Positions 1-12,800 of a stretch of DNA of 64,000 nt are shown here, piece after piece. Both the position numbers and the translations under genes were made by a program. This DNA is from Rotaria sp. Silwood1 (lineage: Eukaryota; Rotifera; Eurotatoria; Philodinida; Philodinidae). A model generated the notes under the pieces. That model worked only from the letters and a program-made list of their open reading frames with translations. It was not told the DNA's origin and ran no database searches. The stretch is from assembly GCA_905250075.1 (NCBI GenBank), contig CAJNOP010000032.1:7675-71674 (forward strand). Reading direction: 5' to 3'. Within the stretch, counting starts at the first letter, position 1. The number at the start of each line of letters is the position of its first letter.

Positions 1-2598
1 CAAAATTAGTTTGTTTTCATTTTTTTATCACATTAGGAATGTGTTTTTTAGAAAAGTAAATACATGTTCTAATAAACCTTGAAATTCTGTATCGGTCTAT
101 ATATTTACCTAGAATATTGCATTCATTTATTAAAAAATAATATGAGTATAATAAAGAGACTTTCATTTGAAAAGTGTAAAAAACTGTAACTTTTCTTCTT
201 ATTACAAAAATATATTTACTATAAAAATAAGTTTTTAGAACAACAACTATAGATACGTAGAGAGTTTGAAATTTTATATCGTCCTATATTTTTTTGTCTT
301 GTAGTGCATTTGTGTGCTGAAGAATAATTTCAGTATTACATAGATAACCTACTAAAGAAACTAAAAAACATTGGATTGTCCACCGACACTTTGCTTTTTA
401 TTTCAATTTTATTCTCAGTATCGAAATGACTTTTTGAACATGTAATTATATGTTTTGATAGTGTCCGCCTATTCAATCATTTTGAATTTTGGAAACCAAA
501 AAAAGAGAAAGATAGTAGAATAATCTATTGTGTTTTAGAGATTATCAAGAAGTGTACCTACGTAGTACTCAAATTATTCTTTCTCACACAAATGCTAATT
601 AGAGAACCTTCATTGCATCCGATTTATTTTGATCGTGAATGAGTGCAAACTACATCATAAATACACATAATGTTTAAAAAAGTCTAAGCGCTGTTAGAAT
701 TCGTACTTATTTTTTTCTTAATGTTTTTCTAGTAATGGTATACTTATAACACAGACTGCCGCTGTTTATCTTCAGGAAGATCTATGCTATAATCATAGTT
801 GTAATAAGCTACATACAGAAAATAGTCATTGAACTATATTATTTTTGTCTCAAATTGATGTTGAAAAATGGTGTGTGTAATGAATTTTTATGAAATGAAT
901 TTCTTTTGTTTTACCACCATATTTGGATGTTTGCTAGAACACACTAAAGACTATAATGATATAATATTAGTAATAGATCTATTTTTGATTAAGCTATCGA
1001 ACTTTTAATATATCTGTTTTTTTATAAACGCCAACTTTTTTGGAAAACTCGCCTTTTTGAATTTTGATATGAAACTTTACATAATTAGAGAAGTCAACTA
1101 AACTAGCTTCCAGCAAAAACATTCAGAAGTTGAGAACGAACCTTCTTCGAAATGAGACTTTCAAAATATAAACCCTTTTTTTATGGACAACATATACAAA
1201 ATGCATTTTGTGAAAGCTTCATACATCTAAGAGAGTTTGTTGAAAACTGCTAAATTTTTTATGGAAGATAGTCTAGTTGAGTTATCTATGTATAGAAATT
1301 TTCAGACCAAAATTCGAGAATGCGAGTTTTTCAAAATGAAGGATCTCTAGAAAATAGACGTTAAAAATTCAATAGCTTAGTCAAATCTCAATAGGAACTC
1401 AAATACTTTCAGGAGTTTAATTAGAATTCTATGTAGTATTTATAGACAAAAAATCGTCGAAATCGGAAGTGGATAGCTGAAGAACTTCACTCGTCTGTTC
1501 CGAAGTTCTGTTTGCTATACTTTTGTTTAATGAAAGTTCTTCACTGTTATATTCTGCTTCCGTATTGATATCGACATGTTCATCGTTTCTGTTGACTTCT
1601 CCGTAATTCTTTACATTCTTTACATCATGCATAGGTTCTTTTGCCAAGGGGTTATCGCTAATAAGTTATTCTAGCATTCATAAATAAGTTTGCTTATTTT
1701 TCTGACTCATCTTAGCGGATAGTCGTCATCCTCAGCATAATCATAAATGAATATTCAGTTTATAAAACAAGCTCTATGTCTTTTATAACTACCCAAATAA
1801 GAACAAGTAATTTAATCCCCATTAATGACAAACGATAGTCACTATGCATGAATCCATATCCAAACAAGAAAAATGTAAGAAATACGTCGTAGTGACGTTT
1901 TAAAAACTCAAGATAAGCCAAGTGTCACATATGCATAAAATGAGTCATCATTTCTATTTAGTAATAGCTGTCGCTTTTCAAAGTATGATTAATTGTAGCG
2001 AATCTTGGCCTCTATATTATCATAGATATAATATGTAATAAATATTTTTTAGTACATAAAATAATACAAAGGAGCAAACACCATCAAAACTGGAAAAAAC
2101 CAAAAATTAAACCTGAATTCGAGAGCAAAGAACTATAATAATACAATAATTTTTTTATCAAAAATTTCTGTATATTATAGAGTTGCATTTCTTCATGCTA
2201 TAATATCCTTATTAATACAAGAAGCATTCATGAACATATTTCTAAACAAATCTCATTTGTAAAAAAATTTTTTGTCAAGTGTAAAGATGATAATAACTGT
2301 ATTTAATTTTTTACTACAACAATCAATATTATAAACAGGATATTATCACATATTTATCCACTATAGAAATGAATAAACTTGGTTTAATTTAGTCCTTCGT
2401 AGCTTTCTTCAATAAAACACGTTCCTCAAACAATAGCTATACATATGACTATTTTAAGTCATGCATGAATGCCTCCTTTTTTTTTGTTTATTTTTCTCTC
2501 ACTAGAGTCTACATGATCATTATCTTGTCTATTGATGTCTATACGTGTAAGTTAAAGAAAAAGTAAATTATTGTCGTATTTCGACTATAGATAATTCA
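1..2598. other. Gene-free left end of window
   Basis: No convincing gene is seen. The sequence is AT-rich with frequent stops in all frames. One palindromic repeat lies at about 955-1500. A 72-codon minus-strand frame at 1429-1647 starts inside that repeat's right end, has no recognisable domain and is not taken as a gene. Confidence 0.6.
955..1500. repeat. Palindromic repeat, family E, copy 1
   Basis: The stretch near 1036-1110 matches the reverse complement of about 1265-1345. For example AAAACTCGCCTTTTTGAATT faces a near-match of its complement, and the pairing continues outward to roughly 960 and 1400. The right half (about 1320-1500) is also recognisably similar to 44030-44180, so this is a second, older copy of the family E element described there. 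Arms are diverged, roughly 70-80% by eye. No protein-coding capacity is seen, so it is probably a non-autonomous foldback or MITE-like element. Confidence 0.6.
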
Positions 2599-5500
2599 AT
2601 GGCAACTAATCAAAATGTTACTGATATTGATACAGCGAAACTTTTGTCTATATTAAGTAATGAAGATGAACTAATTGTTAAACCGTTTCAATCTGGTAAG
2701 ATTTGTAAAAGAATTTCAAACTTAAATATTTTTTGACCCGATTGATTTGATTATCTAAGGAAATGGCCATGGGATGGAAGTCGGAGAATGTGGAAAAGTT
2801 GTATCACGAGTAAATAGAACTTTATTTTATTATCAAATTGGTATGAATAAAAAATAAGAAACTATTATTATAAACAATATTCATTTTTATTCATAGGCGA
2901 CAACGGGAATACATCCAAGATAAATTTAAAATTTAGCCAAAAAATTATGTTATTAAATCCCGAAACCAAAGAAGTAGATATATATTATTTTGTTCTGTTT
3001 TATATATAGTAAATTTTATCATTTGAGGTAATACTCGAATTCTATCAAAATCATCTCCCAGTCTTATCTAAACTACATTTTAAGCCAGATGTACGATGTT
3101 TAGGAACACAATCCAATAATGCTGCATCAATTGGATCTATTAAGAAAAGGTATATTAATATACTATCTATTCAAAATTTTTTCTAAAAAGGATTGCTATT
3201 TAATAAAGTCATTGAAATTGAGTATATTATTATACTCCTTTCTAGTACAGTGGCTAATACGACTGTCCGGAAAGCAGGAGATGCATGGCTCGATTCCATG
3301 CAAAGGGAGATTATTCTTTTGTTCCGTTCTGTTGTCATACCATCACGTTGCTGTCTCGGTGATAACAGAGAAAGAAAGAAAGAAACAAGACATAACAGTT
3401 CCTTGACACTGTTTTTTTATAGCCGCCAGCCATGGTTGAGTAGTTACGTTGTTCGACACGTATCCACAAGGTACTGTGTTCAAACCTCAGTATCACCATC
3501 CATGGGATGACCCTGAACAAGTCACTAACGGCTAGTTGTTTCGGATGACTCATTCGAAGGCATGTTGGCTACATCGTTAGTCAGTATGCAGAGTAAAATA
3601 ACTCCAACATAGATATCACGATGATGCGATTCTATGATGATCGCCAATCCAAAAATCATAAACGGGGGCAGCGTTGGACGAAAAGGGGTACAGATACTGT
3701 CGTCTGTAAAAAGAAAAAGACGAGAGAACCCGCCTGCAGGTGAACCCTTCGCGGCTGGCCCCAACGGGCGATAAGCCTATGGGAACTATTATTATTATTA
3801 TATTATTATAGTCAGATTATTCATAAATAAAATAATAAGCTCAATAAATAATTATACCTATATTTGTATCAATATAGAACCGAACAAAAATTGAAGCCAT
3901 TGAGATACATATCGAATAAATTTGATCTTACTGGAAATTTGATTGAATGTACACAGTGACCAAAAAAAACTTATCTCATTTATGAAATGTAATTTCTACA
4001 TTTATAAGATTTAGTTGTTGAATCGATTTTTTTTACAATAGATAGAACTGAAAAATTAATATTAGATAGAAATTTTTTATTTTGAATACATTGTATCGAG
4101 AGTAAAGATAAAGAAGAAATTTATTGAATATGAAATCCTTTACGAAGCGAAATCATATTTTCTAGATTTTGATCTTTTGTAATAATTCCAGGATCAACGA
4201 TTATTATGGTCTGAAATGTTCAGGCTATCTTTCTAAATCTTTAAAGCCTAAATAAACATAAAAATTATTTTAAATTATTAGCAAATTTCCATCAATATTA
4301 AAATATTGGTACCGTTAGAAATTTTGGTTTCACTATAAGAAACAAAATGTAACATAATAACGAAGAGTATAGAAGTAATTACTTTCAGAGTAAAATTATT
4401 CTATCAAAAGAAAAAAAAACAACAAAACTTTTTAGATCGAATCTTTTTTTCTATAGCGACTATACAAGTAATTCTATGGATACATCAGAGAACGAGGATC
4501 AATAAGACCAGTTTTCTCTCCAAAATCTGTTCGAAAAAAAAGTAAATCACGCTAATAAGTCAACCATCGTCACTACATGCGCATACTTAATCGCGTTAGT
4601 TCAACAATGCAATGTTTCTCACATGTCTTCCTCTTTACAGCACACTTGACATTTATTTTTACTATTTGTTTTGAGTCCAACACATGACAAGATATAAAGC
4701 TGATGACTCTGATTGCGACTATCATATTAGTCTTTGTCTAAATCATTTTGATGAAGGACAATATCAAAGTTTCAAGAGACTCGGTTATGGTTAAATAAAC
4801 ACGCTATTTGTTGTTTTAGATCGATTACCGGTCTTCTATAATGCTTTAAACATTTAAAAACAGATTTCAAATATGTATTTCAGTATTTTCTATTTATGAT
4901 TCAGAAATTAGGACATCTCAATATCTGAAATAGCTGACAGAACTGCACTAGAAGCAAAAAATTCTAGTCAATTGATGTGTACAACTCCTTCCGAAGTTAA
5001 GTCACTTCGCCATTTCATCCGATTATCTTCTTAAAATAATATAGACAGGTGAAGTTTTTCATGATCTATTCAAATATGTTCTTGACAAAGAAAAAGATTT
5101 GTTCTTTTCGGATAAAATTGCGTTTATTAGTGAAAAGTCAAATGTTTCAGATCATCTTGTCACAGTTCTTGCATGCTGTACGTTGTCATATATGTTTAAC
5201 TGACAGAGTTAGTATTTCATTAGGTACAGAACACTCGATTATCTAACTGGTCCTATGCAGATTAATTGGAAGCGATCAAAAGTTCTTTGACTATAACAGT
5301 TAACAATGTTGAACAATCAACTTTTAGTTAAACCATTTTAACAAGTGAGGATACGAAATATGCAATATTTTGACCTTAATCAAAGAAAACACGATCCTTT
5401 CTGTTTGGTTTATTAAATCATTTCCACTTTAATACAGTGGTCTAAATCTTTGAAAAATATTTAGTATAGGTAATCGAGTATCCTCTACCGAATGAAATAT

Positions 5501-7148
5501 TAACTCTGTCAATTAAACATATAGAACAACGTACAGCATGCAAGAATTGTGAACAGATGATCTGAAGCATTTGACTTTCACTACTAAATAGCAATTTTAT
5601 CCGAAAAGAACAAATCTTTTTCTTTGTCAAGAACATATTTGAATAGATCATGAAAAACTTCACCTGTCTATATTATTTTAAGAAGATAATCGGATGAAAT
5701 GGCGAAGTGACTTAACTTCGGAAGAAGTTGTACACATCAATTGACTAGAATTTTTTGCTTCTAGTGCAGTTCTATCAGCTATTTCAGATATTGAGATGTT
5801 CTAATTTCTGAATCATAGATAGAAAATACTTAAATACATACTTGAAACTTTTTTTCAAACGTTAAAAACATTTTCACTCATCGAAATAATTTAAACAAAA
5901 GCTAGTATAATATTCGTAATCAGTGCCATGAACTAACTTGACTAAATATATGCGTGATGTAATTCATAGTGAATTTATTATCATGATATACTTTTTTTGA
6001 GACATGCTGAAAAGAAAAGTGCCCTTATCGACCTTCGTCCTTTCTACTCAAAAGTAACTGTTTTTGAGCATTTTTCGAGAGTTTTACAGTGAGAGTATAC
6101 CGTTCCAGTAACGATTCTATATTTAATGAATTTGTTGTTGTGTCGTATTATAGTGGCACATCTTCACAAATCATAATACCTCTGTCCAATTAGTTTTCTG
6201 AAGTTTTATCTATTACAAAAATAATTGAAAAAAAACTAAATTCTAGAGGAGAAGAAGTAATACTTCGAAAACGGATTTAGTTTTCTTGGAATTACCTTGC
6301 ATATAGTATATTGAATTTGTTTTTCAGATTTAGACTAATGTTCGTTTCTGTATTTTTTAATAGTCGATGTATTTTACATAAATTTATTTGAATATAGTAG
6401 AAGTCATTTCTATATTTTACTGTTAGTTGTTAAACGAACAGTTCTGATCGAAGAAATACATAATGGAATTTTCATTCATAGAAGAATTTCAAAAATAAAA
6501 TACGTCGATATTATAAAACTGTGAATAATTGCATCATACTAATACTATTTTTTAAAGATAATATCAATAGAGAGTTTATAATTGAATAACTAGGTGAATG
6601 TATGACAAAATTTATTTAGTTCTCATACATTTTGTATCTTTGCTAAGTTATCTATATACATGAAATAATGTCCGTTAAACGAAAAAGAAGCATGTTATGT
6701 CTCTTTCTTTTTCAATTTCCTACTCTTTCTGTTTTTCTTTTGTAGATTGGCTTTTGGTAAAGTATGGTATGATGTATATGATAATAGACGTGAACATATT
6801 GCTAGTTTAGCGTTACGTAAAAATCATATAAAAGGTAAAATTCAACATCGAGTACTGCAAGTTTTAATATTTAACGGTGATGAATCAAAAGCTATTGGAC
6901 ATATTTATCCATATTCGTCTGATTTACAAAGAACAGAATATGGAAGTGCTGTAGCTATAAAAAGTATATGACTGTTCATTGGCCTTGTAGATTTTATTTT
7001 ATATTATTTTTTTAGTTCCACAAGATATGAAAGTTGAAACCAAAGCAATATTATTAATAAGTACACTCATGCTTGTATGTAGTATTCGATTTAAAATGTT
7101 TATGTTTGAAAAATTTTTGTTTTCTTCTAGAAACCACGACTTCATTAA
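2599..7148 (+). CDS. Phospholipid scramblase-like protein
   Basis: Seven exons close in frame: 2599-2695, 2760-2840, 2897-2973, 3028-3149, 6746-6963, 7016-7074, 7131-7148, giving 223 residues. The third intron's acceptor (ending TTTGAG) is weak. The last intron is chosen because it has a clean GTATGT donor and TTCTTCTAG acceptor; without it the protein reads through to a slightly longer tail. The C-terminal part (IGHIYPYSS..., then IKIPQDMKVETKAILLISTL) follows the pattern of scramblase C-termini, where a short FPLDLDVKMKA-like segment precedes a hydrophobic helix. The Ca-binding acidic loop and Cys-rich palmitoylation segment of animal PLSCRs are not evident, so lipid scrambling is inferred from family only. 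The 3.6 kb fourth intron holds a SINE and a 1 kb palindrome. Confidence 0.6.
3239..3810 (+). repeat. Compound tRNA-derived SINE
   Basis: Two tRNA-like units occur in series. The first has an A-box-like GTGGCTAATACG at about 3250 and a B box GGCTCGATTCC at 3287-3297. The second has an A-box-like ATGGTTGAGTAGTTACG at about 3432 and a B-box-like GTTCAAACCTC near 3478. An unrelated, GC-richer body of about 250 bp follows and ends in an ATT-rich simple tail (about 3787-3810), as SINEs often do. The second tRNA-like unit has a diverged relative at about 26424-26500. Short frames here are fortuitous. It lies in the scramblase-like gene's large intron. Confidence 0.7.
4843..5872. repeat. 1 kb palindromic (foldback) element
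   Basis: The left arm (about 4843-5246) and right arm (about 5455-5872) are inverted copies, roughly 90% identical by eye, around a spacer of about 210 bp. The palindrome is visible in translation too: a frame beginning MKFFMIYSNMF occurs at 5049 on the plus strand and again at 5663 on the minus strand. No transposase is encoded. It lies in the large intron of the scramblase-like gene, so its transcript could fold into a long hairpin. Confidence 0.85.
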
Positions 7149-8183
7149 TCGATTTAAATGTCGACATTATCATTAAGCATTTTAATCTATTTTGTAAATA
7201 ACGAAATATCTTGAAAAGTTTTAATTTTAAATGAAAAGATAAAAGTATTAAAATTAACTTGATTACGCGAGTTTCACTGGAAAAGATCTCTTGTTGAAGA
7301 AATAATTTGTAATACAGAACGCAACAGTGCTGAATCTAGAATGTTGGGAACGTCGGATAATCATGGTCATCAAGTGTATTTTGAAGTTCATTAGAGATTG
7401 TGCCTACTCATTTTTGAGCGTTTTTGTGTTGAGAAAAGTCGCAACACATTTTGAAGGGGAGAAGTGATTGCCATTGGCGCCCACCTTAAAATTCATCACG
7501 GGAACTCAAAGACTATACATTGAATTCTATTATCTGATGTTGAAGTAATGGAATTGGTATCTCAGTATTTCTTGCAGATTGAAAATCTAACTAAATAATG
7601 TCGAAGAGATTTTTTGTAAATAAGAAACTCATGGATTGGTGGTTACCAGATGTTTCGATTATGTATACTGTTTTTTTCTTTTTCAAGAACATGGCAAGGT
7701 TTATCTTTGCTGTACAACAACGAACAAATAATGCTAAAATATTTAGAATATGAATATAAAATACGTTCACTTTTTCTTATTTGTTCTAAAATTAATTGTT
7801 TAATATATTATAAAATAAGAAAATATCTGATTGAAAAAAAAAACCATGAAAGAAATGTTTTAAATAAGTGCTAATCAAGTGGAGTTTTTTTTTCTAACCT
7901 TTTATCCTTACATCTGGTCTATTAGTTATTTGTACAAACAACGAGGACACAGACTGGCAAATCAATTAACCGACGATCCAAAACGCATTGACTATAATCA
8001 AAACGAAGGTCGATAAGGAAGCAGAAAGACAAAGTTCTTTTATCTATATGTATTCAACAACTGTGTGTTTTATTATCATTATAGTATAACTAAATGATAG
8101 AGCTCTCATCGAAGGTCAGAAACAAAAACTTGACAATGTAAAATAAAGATGTTAACTGTTAGATAAATAAATAAATACATCAA
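7149..8183. other. Spacer between scramblase-like and PAICS-like genes
   Basis: No gene is seen. About 7330-7430 shares a diverged segment with 63395-63505, suggesting a dispersed repeat. The phrase YKQRGHRLANQLTDDPKRI is readable near 7930-7985 in one frame but stops soon after and is not assigned. The region just upstream of 8184 is AT-rich and presumably holds the promoter of the next gene; no clear acceptor or TATA element decides this. Confidence 0.5.
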
Positions 8184-9806
8184 ATGACTTTATCTTCTTT
8201 ACACGGTATACTCGGTCAAAAATTATATGAAGGAAAATCTAAAGCAATTTACTCAGTAATTGATCAACCTAATCTTATTTGTATTCATCGTAAAGATTAT
8301 TATGATTCATCAGATTCAATACTAAGTATTTCTGGTAGTCGTCGATCAAGTTCTGATGGCTTATATCGTTTAAATAATCAACAACAAAATCGTAATAATG
8401 CTTCAAATCTTAACAGTCACATTACAAGTAAAGGTATATTAACAACTTCTATAACAACGTGTGTTTATGAAATCTTACGTGAAGCATCTATACCAACATT
8501 TTATGTTGCTTCACATACTCAACCAGATATATTTATTGCAAAAAAATGTACTATGATACCAATATTATGGATTATTCGTCGTATAGCTAATGAAACATAC
8601 GTTAAACGTAATCCTGAAATTATAAATGGACACCGTTTTATTCCACCAATTATTGAAATCTATCATAAACATCATCCAATTGTTTACAGACGCACAGCAT
8701 TAGGAAGTCTTGATGAAAATCTTGAATCAGATCGTGAAAATCAATTAAATGATGATGAGGATTCGGATTTCGATGAATGTATTTCATCACTATGGTCTTA
8801 TGAACAACTTCTTAACACAAATATTGTTATTGAAAATTTGAAACTTTCAAAAGCCGATATTGAATATATGTACGAAATATGTTGTGTTGTATTTGATATA
8901 CTGGAACATGTATGGATGGTTGAAAAGAATTGTCAATTAATTGATTTAAAAATTGAATTTGGTATAACAACTACAACAATAAAAGAAATTGTTGTTGCAA
9001 ATATATATGATGTTGAAACATGGCATATATTACGATCACTTGAAAATATGACTTCGACTGAAAATGATTTGATTCAAGAAAATCTTATTTGGATAAACAA
9101 TGCATTAAGAGATATACTTGATTTAAATATCAATAAATCATTAACAGCGAAAATAGTTTCAAATTATAAAAATGATGACCAAAAACAAACGAATATTATT
9201 CCTGAAGATGATTATATTGATATAGATAAAAATAAATTATCCTTAAGTATCTATTCGATATCATTTTCACCAACAATAACAAATCGTTGTATTATCGTTT
9301 GTTCATCAGTACATGATATTGAACATGGACAAAAAATAAAAACAACTCTTAATGAAATATATAATATTCAATGTGATATTCGTCTTTTGTCAGTATTTAA
9401 ATCTTCGCAAACAGTGCTAAAATTTTTATCTAACTATTCATATGAACATTGCCGACCAACTGTTTTTGTTACACTTGGAAATATAAACAATGGTCTTGCT
9501 ATGTCTTTATCATCAAATTCGCAATATCCAATTATACATTGTTCATTACCAAACAAAGAACAACAAAATAATTTATTTGATGCAAATTCATTTACATCAA
9601 ATGATACATCATTATTTACAGTTGTATTTACATTATCAAGTGCCATACAAAATGTCATACAAATACTTGCTATGAATGATTGGAAATTATGGACGAAACA
9701 ACGTGGAAGACGCTTCAAAAAATTTATGGATTTAATAAGAACTGATCAACAATTAACAACCATGCAAACAGTTAAAACAAATAATGGAGTGTTAATTAAT
9801 AAATAA
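8184..9806 (+). CDS. PAICS-like bifunctional purine enzyme, diverged, intronless
   Basis: The 540-residue uninterrupted frame follows animal PAICS end to end. Residues 8-320 match SAICAR synthetase (KLYEGKSKAIY at 13, IPILWIIRRIANETYVKRNP at 125-144, EILEKSW-like DILEHVW at 238, IDLKIEFG at 253). Residues 367-520 match AIR carboxylase. In normal PAICS these catalyse two steps of purine synthesis. Here key motifs are altered: the N-terminal KDxITAGN-like loop is replaced by a Ser/Asn/Gln-rich insert (about 41-80). The carboxylase GSxSD motif reads SSVHD (374-378), SAHK reads SVFK (403-406), and the AGRSNGL motif reads LGNINNGL. Introns are absent although all other genes here are split. This suggests a retrocopy or a neofunctionalised paralogue rather than the main purine enzyme. 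The intact frame argues against simple decay. Confidence 0.85.
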   Translation: MTLSSLHGILGQKLYEGKSKAIYSVIDQPNLICIHRKDYYDSSDSILSISGSRRSSSDGLYRLNNQQQNRNNASNLNSHITSKGILTTSITTCVYEILREASIPTFYVASHTQPDIFIAKKCTMIPILWIIRRIANETYVKRNPEIINGHRFIPPIIEIYHKHHPIVYRRTALGSLDENLESDRENQLNDDEDSDFDECISSLWSYEQLLNTNIVIENLKLSKADIEYMYEICCVVFDILEHVWMVEKNCQLIDLKIEFGITTTTIKEIVVANIYDVETWHILRSLENMTSTENDLIQENLIWINNALRDILDLNINKSLTAKIVSNYKNDDQKQTNIIPEDDYIDIDKNKLSLSIYSISFSPTITNRCIIVCSSVHDIEHGQKIKTTLNEIYNIQCDIRLLSVFKSSQTVLKFLSNYSYEHCRPTVFVTLGNINNGLAMSLSSNSQYPIIHCSLPNKEQQNNLFDANSFTSNDTSLFTVVFTLSSAIQNVIQILAMNDWKLWTKQRGRRFKKFMDLIRTDQQLTTMQTVKTNNGVLINK

Positions 9807-12800
9807 AAGAATTTCTTTTTACTTTTGAACTATATTCGAATTGTTTAAGTATGTTAAGAATGATTTTCATTGAATTTAGGCTAATTTCCATAAGCAAAAC
9901 ATCAACTGAAAGGTCAAAGAGACGATATCTCTCATTAAACTAAATCCATCTGTTCAGCAGCATGAGATAGCGTTTCTTCATTAGTCTGAAGATATATTTC
10001 TAGATTTTATCTTTTGTAAATATGTAAGATATTTTTTAGGAAACCTACTATGAGTATAAATGGAAATCTCTGGTTTTACATTTCTAAAAAAAATAATGCG
10101 CGTTAAGTCGAATTTATATTTTCTATTGTCAAGCATCAAAATAACAGTAATGTAATAAAATCGTTTTCCGCCGTTATAAATCAAACCAGAAATAATGATG
10201 TTCTTTATTCTATTTCTCTGTTAGTATTTACTCAACTAATAATAATGTCAACACCAGTATATCATTATCATTTCAGCACGTGCTGTTAATTGCTGATAGC
10301 AAATATGTGATTGAATTTGCAATCGAATGTTTATCATACTTTTATACAGAAACTCAATGTTTTGCTTGTACAGATCTTAATTTAATTGAAGAACTGATAT
10401 TAGTCGAAGGTATTTATGATGGAAGATTTCTGTTCATCCGCTAATTATAGCATTACTTTACTTGTATACTTTCTGCTATTGGTTTCAAAAAGAATTATAT
10501 ATCAGAATCTTAATAAAGATTTTTTGTCTTTTGATGTATTTCTATCGAAAGTAACTATTATCTGTGAATATGTTGCAAAGTATCTTTCTGAATTCATCTC
10601 ATCGAAAAGGTTTTATCATTATTTTTTTCTGGATTGAGCAGAATGCTGAACGAAATTGTGTTTAGAATTTCATAGATCAATCGTCAGAAAAAGCTTCGTA
10701 CAACAACGAGTACACATTTTGAGTGAAATCAAAAACTGGAACACAAAGAAGTCAAACAATCTGTTGCTGAAGCTGACAGACATAGAAAAGTTGGTTATAA
10801 GTCATTTTCCATTTTACAGAATGATGCAAATTCATCATATACGATTTAGCGATTTTTTTTCAATATCAAAACTGATGTATCCAGCACACAAGTATTTTTC
10901 TTTATTTTTGTATTTTGATATATGAAACAAAGCAAGGATGTTATTGTTTTCATTAAAATTGACGACATTTTTATCCATAATAAATCTTATATGCGCCCAT
11001 GTTATGTCAAAAAGTGAAACCAAATCTAGTACATACGATTCTTAATATGTAATTTAAAAAGAATTATTGTGCATAGGTAGATTACTTATCGTTAAAAATA
11101 ATACTAGCAAATCGATTGGCTACTTTTCATAGTTCTTTTAACGGTTTTCTTCCCTTTTTTTATTAATAATATTGGTAATCTTATCAAACTGATGAATTTA
11201 TATATGAGAACATATTAAAATATTCGATGATTATTTTCGCCTAAGGAAGCTTCATCTTTATTAATCAAAAGAAATGTCATTCTAAGTTAGACACAATTCT
11301 CATGATGCAATGAAATGTTAAAACATAGATATCGTACTTGGATGCGCAATCACACGAAGAATTTATCGAACTGTTAGGTGCATATATTAAACGAAATACT
11401 ATTGGTCACATTAATAACGCTTCATTTTATTCAATTATTGTAGAAGCACACTTCAATGCATCTCATCGAACAGTCTATCACATTATTCTTTTTTTTCGAT
11501 ATTAGAACAGCATGACATTTCATCAGATGAATGAATCTCTCACAAGTATGATAACGCCAACAATATAGTCAAAACCAATGAAGTTGTCTATGCTTGTAAT
11601 AGTATTAAATTAGAAAGTGAACAAGCAGATATCTTACAGTTAGCGTTCATCGTACCAATCATTTGTGATTCGTTTCTCAGATGGCAAAGAATTTAAATTA
11701 CTTTTTAATATTTTACAAGAACCGCGTAACGGTTTCACAAAAACTATGCAATGGAATTATGTGCTTCATGAAAACTTGGGTCTTGACATTTCGCTCGACT
11801 GTCGCGTCGAAAGATTTATCTGATACTCGATAGGTAAGCAATATGCATTTCCATTGATACGTTCTAATCAAATCTTCTGATATAGATTGGTATTTGTGTT
11901 ATTTTAAACACTGTTGACGTTTCCGTTTAAGAGGTTTCTGAAAGTAAATCATTAATTGATAAATAAAATATGAATATTGATATTGCACATGGAATGATCT
12001 TTATCGAAAAACGAACAACTTCGTTTTTCGTGCTTAACATTGCACATGCACTTAAATGTTCGATTCCATGTAATGAATTTTTTGATTTAACTGCAGTTGA
12101 TGTAATTTGAAGTATTATGAAACTGCTTAAAAGTATGAAAAACTGCATTACACACGTTCATTTTATCAATAGCGCAGAAACTCATTGAAAAAAATATATT
12201 CGATGATGTAATCTGTAAATATTGTGACTACTTTGAAAAATCTTACAGTCAACGACTATTTTCTTTTTTCCTGATATAGGAAACTTTTGATTAGGACCAA
12301 GAGAAAGCAAGGAAGAAAAAAGGAAAACTGTTCTTTTTTTGAAATTTTTATGTTATATTTCCTTTATAGGAACTCTTTTATAGTTGTTATGGTTAATAGA
12401 TCTATTGAAGATATAGGTGAATTAAATAATAATGAGATACGGCATTATTATGATGATCTAAATTGTTAAGAGAATAATTAAGATTATAACTCAATTGTCA
12501 TCTATTTCATAATCACGACCTATTTATAAAAACATCGACAAATTTCAGATAAATTATAATATTGTTGATGTTAAAGTACTGACTTACATAGAAGGCATTG
12601 AATTATTACACAGAATCTGGAATCTGTAGCTATTTTTGACATAAGTATGTTGACAAAATGATATGTATTAACAATTACCGATTATGACACTTCTATTTTA
12701 CAAAGTACTATGCAGGATTGAACACGATACACTGATATTAACTGCCAAATTTAGTTCAAAATCAAAACGCTAACTTTTTTCCCGAATTGAAAAATGGAGG

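Noticed and set aside
1429-1647. 72-codon minus-strand frame
   Set aside because: It begins within a repeat also found at 44 kb. There is no splice partner or recognised domain.
3119-3553. Overlapping frames on both strands of about 70-105 codons
   Set aside because: They lie in the tRNA-derived SINE and disagree in frame and strand.
5049-5663. Two similar frames starting MKFFMIYSNMF on opposite strands, looking like a duplicated small gene pair
   Set aside because: They are the two arms of one palindrome read from either strand. No domain, and both lie in an intron.
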